Below are positions 1 to 5,669 of a stretch of 7,808 nucleotides of DNA, piece by piece. The stretch is from contig JBMFTM010000022.1 of NCBI GenBank assembly GCA_049967035.1, positions 1-7,808 on the forward strand. Direction: 5' to 3'. The stretch comes from Acidifodinimicrobium sp049967035 (lineage in GTDB: Archaea; Nanobdellota; Nanobdellia; Parvarchaeales; Parvarchaeaceae). The position numbers and the translations under genes were made by a program. Under the pieces are notes generated by a model that saw nothing but the letters and a program-made list of their open reading frames with translations, ran no database searches and was not told where the DNA came from. Numbering within the stretch: position 1 is the stretch's first letter; every line of letters starts with the position of its first letter.

Positions 1-651
1 TCAGAGAGGCATCTGTTTAGGATGCAGTACTCGCTTAATGAGAAAAAATGGCTTGTTTCGCTTCCGATAAGGAGGGAAAGACTGGAAAGCTTCAGGATTG
101 AGGATGCGGCCCCAGAAATAGCAGATACAAAGGTAGATTTCTTCGATTTAAAACCGAAAAGAGATGAGGCTAAAAGACTATTTTTGGACTCATACGATCA
201 CTCCGCTCAGGAACCAGAAAAAGTCGAGAAGGAAATCGAGTATAGGGTGTACAATCTGCCGCTTGAAGCATCAGCCCTCCCGCCGTGTATAAGGGAGATA
301 AACAAGGGGCTGTCGGATGGGAGGAAAAGATCAGTATTTATCCTAATAAACTTCTACAGAAGCATAGGGAAGAACAAGGAGGAAGTTAGCAAGCTTCTGA
401 TTGACTGGAACGGGAAAAATAAGCCACCTCTTAAGGAAAATTACATAAAGCAGCAGATAGATTACGCCTTCAGCGGCAAAATCTACCCCCCTCCGAACTG
501 CGACGCGGCAGGTTATTATAAATACTTCAATGTGTGCTTTCCGGATGAAACTTGCAAACTCATAAAAAACCCACTCTCTTACTATATAAGATTAAGGGGA
601 AAGAACAATCGCAAGACGAAAGGAAGCAGGTCATCGGATTTCAACGAATAA
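1..651 (+). CDS. priS: Fused PriS-PriL type DNA primase, C-terminal part (5' end cut by window edge)
   Basis: The frame is open from base 1, so the ATG at 22 is probably internal; 216 residues are visible. The first residues (RHLFRMQYSLNEK, then LVSLPI) resemble the end of the archaeal PriS catalytic domain, where a basic motif precedes a 'SLH.KTGLVS'-like stretch. After a charged linker comes a domain like the PriL C-terminal Fe-S domain: PPC at visible residue 96, then cysteines at 167, 179 and 185, ending in NPLSYY, which recalls the PriL 'HPLxYY' ending. In known primases four such cysteines hold a [4Fe-4S] cluster, and this domain helps start the RNA/DNA primer. Having both parts in one chain matches the single-chain primases known from Nanoarchaeum and other DPANN archaea. 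The tail after NPLSYY is basic and probably disordered. The polymerase active-site aspartates lie upstream of the window, so activity cannot be judged. The Fe-S domain call is firm; the fusion rests on the short N-terminal match. Confidence 0.8.
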   Translation, partial: SERHLFRMQYSLNEKKWLVSLPIRRERLESFRIEDAAPEIADTKVDFFDLKPKRDEAKRLFLDSYDHSAQEPEKVEKEIEYRVYNLPLEASALPPCIREINKGLSDGRKRSVFILINFYRSIGKNKEEVSKLLIDWNGKNKPPLKENYIKQQIDYAFSGKIYPPPNCDAAGYYKYFNVCFPDETCKLIKNPLSYYIRLRGKNNRKTKGSRSSDFNE

Positions 652-660
652 ATATTAAAG
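646..660 (+). promoter_or_regulatory. TATA-like box for the dph2-fragment/rnhB unit
   Basis: AATAAATATTAAAGC overlaps the primase stop codon. It is the most TATA-like stretch in the 52-base gap (652-703) before the next ATG. With the usual archaeal spacing of about 25 bases, transcription would start near 680, giving a leader of about 24 bases. No strong Shine-Dalgarno sequence lies at the normal distance from the ATG at 704; an AGGA at 684-687 is rather far. The call rests on composition and spacing only. Confidence 0.4.
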
Positions 661-661
661 C

Positions 662-674
662 TGAATCAGATTCA
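662..674. repeat. Perfect 6-bp inverted repeat with one central base (possible operator)
   Basis: TGAATC-A-GATTCA is a perfect dyad lying just after the TATA-like box and before the inferred transcription start. In archaea, repressors often bind in this position to block polymerase recruitment. The loop of one base is too small for an RNA hairpin, so a protein-binding site is the likelier reading. A chance palindrome cannot be excluded. Confidence 0.35.
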
Positions 675-703
675 TCTGTTGTTAGGAAGCGTATTTAGTT
701 CAT

Positions 704-1012
704 ATGGTACAGGAATTGCATGTAGATTTCATAACTGACAGATATGATGTAGACTTCGAGAAGATATTCGAAAGGATAAGGGAAAAGAACCACAGAAAGG
801 TCGCTATTCAGCTGCCTGACGGCTTTATAAGGCATGCCCTTGAAGTTGCGAAGATAATTGAGAAGAACACTGGCGCAGAGGTTTACATATGGGGCGGGAG
901 CAATTACGGTGCATGCGATATACCGTATGGGCTTGAGAAGTTTGGAGTGACGCTTCTGATACAATTTGGGCACGCAAGGTTCAGGGCCGACAACAGGGCA
1001 AATGGAAAGTAA
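704..1012 (+). CDS. dph2: Truncated Dph2 (diphthamide synthase), first domain only
   Basis: This 102-residue ORF matches the N-terminal domain of archaeal Dph2, the radical enzyme that moves the 3-amino-3-carboxypropyl group of S-adenosylmethionine onto a histidine of elongation factor 2. Visible hallmarks are VAIQLPDGF (33-41), NYGACDIP (67-74) with the first cluster cysteine at C71, and LIQFGHA (85-91). Homology stops right after FGHA; the last 11 residues look unrelated. Archaeal Dph2 is normally over 300 residues, with three similar domains each giving one cysteine to a [4Fe-4S] cluster. Domains two and three are absent here, and the next gene starts within the last 11 bases of this ORF. 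The protein cannot build the known cluster alone. It may be a decaying remnant, one half of a split gene, or the result of a deletion or misassembly. The reading frame up to the break is clean. Confidence 0.75.
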   Translation: MVQELHVDFITDRYDVDFEKIFERIREKNHRKVAIQLPDGFIRHALEVAKIIEKNTGAEVYIWGGSNYGACDIPYGLEKFGVTLLIQFGHARFRADNRANGK

Positions 1013-1667
1013 GGTAGTAATAGGGATAGATGAGGCCGGAAGAGGGCCAGTCATAGGGCCGATAGTGATAGCAGGAGTGAGCCTCAATGAAGAATTGAAT
1101 GCTAAATTTAAGTCAGCAGGCGTAAAGGATTCAAAGATGCTTAGCATAAGGAAGATATATGAATTAGAGAGGATCATAAAAGAGTTCAGTTTGGATTTCA
1201 AGGTGGTGGTTAGAACTGCGAAAGAGATAGATGATAGGTTCAAGTCAAAGAAGAACTTGAATTACTTTGAGTTGGATGATATGGCCGAGATAGCAAACTC
1301 GATAAAAGGCGAGAAAGTCATCGTAGACTCTCCTTCTGCGAATACCTCAAAGGTAAAAGCCTACTTGGAAAAGCGGATAAATGGCAAGGAGGTAATCGCA
1401 AGGAACTATGCGGACAGGGATTTCGTAGAGGTTGGGGCGGCGTCTATACTTGCGAAGGCCCAAAGGGAAAGGGAAGTAGAAGCTATAAAGAAGGAGCTGT
1501 CGTATGATTTCGGGAGCGGCTACACCTCTGATCCTAGGACGATAGCATTTCTGAAGATAATAAACGATAATGGTAGAATAAATGAGGAGCCATACTCAAA
1601 GTATATACGCAAGACCTGGCTGACGGTTAGGAACCTGAGTAAAATGAGTTTGAAGGATTTCTTCTAG
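1002..1667 (+). CDS. rnhB: Ribonuclease HII
   Basis: This 221-residue protein cuts the RNA strand of RNA-DNA hybrids, including single ribonucleotides and leftover primers in DNA. The DEDD active site is visible: D10 and E11 in IDEAGRGP, D109 in VIVDSPSA, and D138 in NYADRDFVEVGAASILAK, which fits the family's 'AD..Y..V.AASI.AK' block. GSGYTSDPRT (171-180) and KTW (204-206) are further family motifs. The length is normal for archaeal RNase HII. The ATG at 1002 is chosen because family homology begins almost at once (VVIGIDEAGRG); an in-frame TTG at 966 would add 12 residues without similarity. The last eight residues, KMSLKDFF, resemble a PCNA-interacting peptide (QxxLxxFF) with Lys in place of Gln. 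The gene overlaps the end of the Dph2 fragment by 11 bases, so the two are probably co-transcribed. It converges on the thioesterase gene, and the two stops share CTAG. Confidence 0.95.
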   Translation: MESKVVIGIDEAGRGPVIGPIVIAGVSLNEELNAKFKSAGVKDSKMLSIRKIYELERIIKEFSLDFKVVVRTAKEIDDRFKSKKNLNYFELDDMAEIANSIKGEKVIVDSPSANTSKVKAYLEKRINGKEVIARNYADRDFVEVGAASILAKAQREREVEAIKKELSYDFGSGYTSDPRTIAFLKIINDNGRINEEPYSKYIRKTWLTVRNLSKMSLKDFF

Positions 1668-2059
1668 TTGCCCAGCTTTTTTATGATCTCCTCAGGGATC
1701 GGCTTAGCCTTCCAGATGCCCGGGTCTATGCAGACTTGTATGAGATATCCCTCCGCTGTGAGGTTGTCCTCTTTGAACACTTGAAAGGCGAACTTCACGG
1801 TCGATTTAGATACCATCTCAACGTTCATGTGTATCTCCAAAACATCGCCCAGCTTGGCTGGTTTGTGGTAAGCTGCCTTGGATTCGACTGTTACAAACCA
1901 AGTCTTATCGCTCACCTCAGACAAATAATCTCCGAAATTGGCTTTTGAATACTCCTCAAGCGTGTTGGTAAAGAATCTATAATAAGATGCATAATGCACT
2001 ATACCTTGGCCGTCAACATCGTACATCCTTATCGTTTCCTTCCTAATGAAATGATCCAT
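1664..2059 (-). CDS. Acyl-CoA thioesterase, 4HBT/YbgC-like hotdog fold
   Basis: This 131-residue protein is the normal size for a single hotdog-fold thioesterase of the 4-hydroxybenzoyl-CoA thioesterase/YbgC family, which hydrolyses acyl-CoA thioesters in the cytoplasm as a homo-oligomer. The signature is near the start: YDVDGQGIVHYASYYRFF (13-30). D16 aligns with the catalytic aspartate of Pseudomonas 4HBT, where it is the second Asp of the D-x-D pair. Later blocks, YHKPAKLGDVLEI (64-76) and KPIPEEIIKKL (119-129), are also typical. The true acyl substrate cannot be told from sequence. It is the only minus-strand gene here. It diverges from mre11 across 41 bases and has no Shine-Dalgarno, which suggests a leaderless mRNA. 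Its stop overlaps that of rnhB, leaving no room for a terminator between the two. Confidence 0.9.
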   Translation of the reverse strand: MDHFIRKETIRMYDVDGQGIVHYASYYRFFTNTLEEYSKANFGDYLSEVSDKTWFVTVESKAAYHKPAKLGDVLEIHMNVEMVSKSTVKFAFQVFKEDNLTAEGYLIQVCIDPGIWKAKPIPEEIIKKLGN

Positions 2060-2100
2060 ATCAGTTATATTTATTAAAAACGTAATTATAATATATTACT
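2060..2100. promoter_or_regulatory. Divergent promoter region, thioesterase / mre11-rad50
   Basis: These 41 bases are almost pure A/T and separate two divergent start codons. For mre11, a TATA-like TTTATTAAAA (2070-2079) is centred about 26 bases before the ATG at 2101. For the thioesterase, TATATTATAATT, read on the minus strand (about 2095-2084), is centred about 30 bases before its start. Neither gene has a Shine-Dalgarno sequence, so both are probably leaderless. The two boxes lie within about 15 bases of each other, so the two promoters may compete or be co-regulated. Confidence 0.55.
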
Positions 2101-3273
2101 ATGACTTATAAATTTATTCATACTGGTGATACACATATAGGCAACGCCTATAAAGATAAGCAGCGGAATGACGATATAAGGAGAGCCTTCTCGGAGCTTA
2201 TAGACTATGCCATTGATTCAAAGGTGGACTTTATAGTTCACTCCGGTGACATTTTTGATAACGGCTCCCCGGAAATAAATGATCTTCTGTTTGTGACTGA
2301 TCAGCTGCACAGGTTAAAGGAGAAGAATATCAAGTTCTTCGCAGTTCCTGGGTCCCATGACGTAGGGATAGGCGAAGAGTTAAGCATAATTGATCTTTTC
2401 GACAGGAACGGTCTGCTGATTAACTTGAATTCAAGTAAGTACATCAGAAAAGAGGGAGAGAGGGTGCATCTAAGCGGCGTAACCTACCTAAACGCATTCA
2501 TAGCAGGAGTGAGAGGAAAGAGGAGCCGTGTGGAGGATGAAATCTTCAAGGTTTTGGACGTGGACATTGATAAGAGCGCTTGGATCAAAATCTTCATCTT
2601 CCATCATACGGTATCAGCCCTGGGAGAGACATTTAAGGACTTGGATACTGAAAGCCTTCCAAAGGGTTTTGATTATTATGCAGCCGGGCACTGGCATGGC
2701 CATAGGGACAATATTCCATATGATGGAGGCATAATCCAATATCCTGGCTCGACTGAGTACTTGGACGAGAAGGAGATCGTAAGCAATCCGAATCGCGGTT
2801 TCTATGTTGTTGATTATTCAGAGAGTGGAATATCTAGCATAAAGTACCAGCTTTTGAAGACCAGAGAGAAAGATATACTGTATGTAAATGCAGACGGAAA
2901 AGACCAGAAGCAACTCAAGGCTGAAGTTCTTTCAAAATTTAAGCCAAATGACGGGAAACTACTTGTTGTCATTATAGAAGGGAAAATCAAAGGCAAGAGG
3001 TCTGAGCTGGACATACAAGATATAAAGTCCAGTGCGAAGGCATTGGGTTACTCTTATGTAAGTGTGAATACCTCCAGGCTTTCTGACTCTGAATCAGATA
3101 CAACAACTATAGAAAGTGAGAATATTGCCGATATAGAGAATGAGTTCTTATCTGCTAAAGGATACAGCAAAAAGGAGATAGAGCTTGCCCACTTGATAAT
3201 AGACTCCGTGGAGAGCGGGAAGGATCTGGCAGATATAAAACGTAAGGCGGTGGATATTGATGATAATCAATAA
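2101..3273 (+). CDS. mre11: Mre11 DNA double-strand break repair nuclease
   Basis: This 390-residue protein is the nuclease of the Mre11-Rad50 complex, a Mn-dependent calcineurin-like phosphoesterase that trims DNA ends for recombination. The motifs appear in order: HTGDTHIG (7-14, D10 and H12), SGDIFD (48-53, D50), GSHD (84-87), FHHT (167-170) and AAGHWHGH (194-201, H197 and H199), followed by the capping-region block QYPGSTEYLDEKE (213-225). Motif III reads GSHD where most Mre11/SbcD proteins have GNHD, so the usual metal-binding Asn is Ser85. The remaining 160 or so residues are acidic and less conserved, and should include the Rad50-binding part. The ATG at 2101 is chosen because homology starts at residue 4 and a TATA-like box sits at leaderless spacing. 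The gene ends 14 bases inside rad50, so the two are surely co-transcribed. Confidence 0.95.
   Translation: MTYKFIHTGDTHIGNAYKDKQRNDDIRRAFSELIDYAIDSKVDFIVHSGDIFDNGSPEINDLLFVTDQLHRLKEKNIKFFAVPGSHDVGIGEELSIIDLFDRNGLLINLNSSKYIRKEGERVHLSGVTYLNAFIAGVRGKRSRVEDEIFKVLDVDIDKSAWIKIFIFHHTVSALGETFKDLDTESLPKGFDYYAAGHWHGHRDNIPYDGGIIQYPGSTEYLDEKEIVSNPNRGFYVVDYSESGISSIKYQLLKTREKDILYVNADGKDQKQLKAEVLSKFKPNDGKLLVVIIEGKIKGKRSELDIQDIKSSAKALGYSYVSVNTSRLSDSESDTTTIESENIADIENEFLSAKGYSKKEIELAHLIIDSVESGKDLADIKRKAVDIDDNQ
3249..3253 (+). promoter_or_regulatory. Ribosome binding site deciding the rad50 start
   Basis: GGTGG lies six bases before the ATG at 3260 and inside the mre11 coding sequence. It fits the archaeal GGTG/GGAG-type Shine-Dalgarno. 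It favours ATG 3260 over the in-frame TTG at 3257 and suits translation of a downstream cistron in a shared mRNA. Confidence 0.5.
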
Positions 3274-5650
3274 AATAGACCTGGATAACATAAGAAGCCA
3301 CTTTCACTCCTCTATAGAATTTAAACGTGGTATAAATGTGATAGTGGGAAACACCGGGAGCGGCAAGTCCTCTATTTTGATGGGGATAGAATACGCTTTA
3401 TTCGGCAAGATAGGCGAGGGCCAGAATGAGGGCAGACTGCTCCTAAGGAGGGGGAGCAATAGCGGCAGTGTTTCGCTGGTTTTCACTGAGAATGGGGATG
3501 AGATCCATGTTACGAGGGGGTTAAAGAGGGTCAAGGATGCGGTAAGGAATGATGATTCTTTGAACAAAGTAAGCGTAAACGGCAGAGAGGTAGACCTGCA
3601 GAATAGGTCTTCCGATATAAGCAAATTTGTCTCGAAAAGTCTATCTATGAGCTCGGACCCCCTCAAGACATTTGAAGCGGTCGTTTACATAAAGCAGGAC
3701 GAACTGAAAAATCTGGTATTTGACACCACTCAGAGAAAGCAAGAGTATATCGATGACACGCTTCAGGTTGGCAAGTATGCAGCGGTATATGAAGGACTTA
3801 AGCCCATAATTCTGGAGATGCAGAATGAGGCAGCTTTGTTGAGGAAAGAGATAGAGTTTTCAGTCAGCGATCAGGAACTGATAGACACAAGGAACAAATT
3901 ATTGGATATAGATCAAAACATAAAATCACTGGAAAAAAGCATAGAAGATGGGAATGCAGTAGTGTCTAAGCTGATTCAGGATAAAAAGGCTTGTGAGGAG
4001 AAGTTAGAGAGAGAGAAGGAGATTCAGCTGAAGTTTGATGTTTTAAGGTCACTGATAGAAAAAGAAATAAAGGAGGAAGACAAGTTAAGGGGGGAGATCA
4101 AAGACCTACAGGATGAGAAAGACGTGCTATCCAGTAAGATGGTCAACATTGAAGTAGGAAGCGAAGAGAGCCTCCTAAATAGCTTGAAAGAACTTGACAT
4201 TTCAATCCGTAAGCTCACTGCAGATAAGGATCAAAAGGTGAAAGAGATCCATGAGCTCCAGATGAAGATAAGCGTATTGAATGACAGGAAAAACAAACTA
4301 GCAGAGGATCTAAGCAAGAACTCTATACATGAAAGAGAAATAGAGAGAATGATCTCAGAGAATAGAGCTCTGTTAGAAAAGACATTAGGGTCATTGACAG
4401 AGGATGAAGCAAATGCAAGGATAGACCAGATAAAGGAATTCATACGCGAATTGACAGAGGATAAGGAAAAAAGTTTGTCCAGCGGGACGTGTGTTTTCTG
4501 CGGTTCGAAGATAACAGATAAATCGCACGTTGAAAAAGAATTCGAAAGCAGGCTTAAGAGACACAATGATTTGATATTAAGATTCGAGGGCATAAAGACG
4601 AACAAAACGAAGCCTTCTAGGTCCTCTATAGAGAAAGAATTGTTTTCGCTGGAAAAGGAGCTCTCCAACACAAAGGCGGAAATAGAGAGACTGAAAAAGG
4701 AGTCAGATCTAATCAAAGTGGACGAATTTAGCAAGCGATTGGAGGTTTTAGGATCAGAGTTAGAGGAGATAGAGAGGGAGATAAATGCGCTCCTTGATGA
4801 TAAGCTCAAGATAAGCAAGAAACTTGATGAGATGTCAAAATCCAGGACTTTGTTGAATAGGCTTGAATCTATAAACTCTGAGATAGACCAAAAGATGAAA
4901 TCGCTTCAAGAGAAGGAACTAACTCTGCAGAAAAATAGGTCAGATCTGAGTTCGCTAAATTTCGATGTATCAGTTGGAGAGGAACTTAAGAGGGAACTAG
5001 AGCGAATTGAAGGCGAATACAACAAGGCTGCCTCAAAGTTGGCTGAGGATAGAAAGGAAAAAGCAATCATGGAGGAAAGGAAGGAAGAGGAAACAAATAA
5101 GCTTAAGGAAATAACTGAGAAACTGAGGGCGAAAGAGAATGCGAACATTAAGCTTGCAAAGCTGGATAAGGGCATAAAACTACTGTCAAATTTGAGGGAA
5201 GACATAAGGAGCATAAGAGAATACGTGAGAAATAGATTTATAGGCGAATTCAGATCGCTTTTTCAAGCGAAATTCTATGAGCTTAGGAGTGAAACTGATT
5301 ATGCGGTTGACATAGACAATAATTACAATATCAACATTAGAACTGGTGAGGACAGCTTTGAATCCAAAGGGCTTTCTGGCGGAGAGAAAACTATAGTTGC
5401 CTTAGCCTACAGGATCTCTTTGTCGTCCATAGCGGCAAGTTTGGGGGGGATAAGCCATAACGATATATTCATAATGGATGAGCCAACATCTGGCTTGGAT
5501 AAGAAGGATGTATCGGCGTTGGCGGATTCAATAACAAGGATAGCCGGCGTAAATCAGATAATAATAGTCACTCATGACGACAATCTAAAGAATATAGCCG
5601 ATAATATCATCCAAGTCGAAAAGAGGGATGGAAAAAGCTTAATAATCTAA
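3260..5650 (+). CDS. rad50: Rad50 DNA double-strand break repair ATPase
   Basis: This 796-residue SMC-like ATPase is the partner of Mre11; it binds DNA, dimerises on ATP and tethers DNA ends. Visible parts: Walker A GNTGSGKSS (30-38); Q-loop YIKQDEL with Q146; a first long heptad-rich coiled coil (about 165-400); the zinc hook CVFC (C411, C414); a returning coiled coil (about 425-665); the ABC signature LSGGEK (705-710); Walker B IFIMDEP with D740 and E741; D-loop SGLD (744-747); and the switch histidine H772 in VTHDD. All catalytic parts are present and the hook sits almost exactly mid-chain, as expected. The chain is somewhat shorter than Pyrococcus Rad50 (about 880 residues), implying shorter coils. 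The hook reads CxxC with Val-Phe inside instead of the common Pro. The start overlaps mre11 by 14 bases. The common archaeal neighbours herA and nurA are not adjacent. Confidence 0.97.
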   Translation: MIINKIDLDNIRSHFHSSIEFKRGINVIVGNTGSGKSSILMGIEYALFGKIGEGQNEGRLLLRRGSNSGSVSLVFTENGDEIHVTRGLKRVKDAVRNDDSLNKVSVNGREVDLQNRSSDISKFVSKSLSMSSDPLKTFEAVVYIKQDELKNLVFDTTQRKQEYIDDTLQVGKYAAVYEGLKPIILEMQNEAALLRKEIEFSVSDQELIDTRNKLLDIDQNIKSLEKSIEDGNAVVSKLIQDKKACEEKLEREKEIQLKFDVLRSLIEKEIKEEDKLRGEIKDLQDEKDVLSSKMVNIEVGSEESLLNSLKELDISIRKLTADKDQKVKEIHELQMKISVLNDRKNKLAEDLSKNSIHEREIERMISENRALLEKTLGSLTEDEANARIDQIKEFIRELTEDKEKSLSSGTCVFCGSKITDKSHVEKEFESRLKRHNDLILRFEGIKTNKTKPSRSSIEKELFSLEKELSNTKAEIERLKKESDLIKVDEFSKRLEVLGSELEEIEREINALLDDKLKISKKLDEMSKSRTLLNRLESINSEIDQKMKSLQEKELTLQKNRSDLSSLNFDVSVGEELKRELERIEGEYNKAASKLAEDRKEKAIMEERKEEETNKLKEITEKLRAKENANIKLAKLDKGIKLLSNLREDIRSIREYVRNRFIGEFRSLFQAKFYELRSETDYAVDIDNNYNINIRTGEDSFESKGLSGGEKTIVALAYRISLSSIAASLGGISHNDIFIMDEPTSGLDKKDVSALADSITRIAGVNQIIIVTHDDNLKNIADNIIQVEKRDGKSLII

Positions 5651-5669
5651 AGCGCATAATGATAAGGAT

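Noticed and set aside
966..1001. Upstream TTG start for rnhB
   Set aside because: It would add 12 residues (LGTQGSGPTTGQ) with no family likeness; the ATG at 1002 places the catalytic DEAGRG at the normal distance from the N-terminus.
1012..1667. A frameshift hiding the rest of Dph2 in another frame
   Set aside because: Past base 1012 the DNA codes for a complete RNase HII, and no other frame shows Dph2-like cysteine motifs. The missing part is absent, not shifted.
4231..4818. Long minus-strand open frame inside rad50
   Set aside because: Its Ser/Leu/Phe-rich product is the mirror of the Lys/Glu-rich coiled coil; no motif or start signal supports it. The same holds for the other minus-strand frames in rad50 and for 695-1243.
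5443..5449. Run of seven G in rad50 as a phase-variable or slippage site
   Set aside because: The frame is intact through it and continues into Walker B; a single short run in a conserved region gives no evidence of switching.
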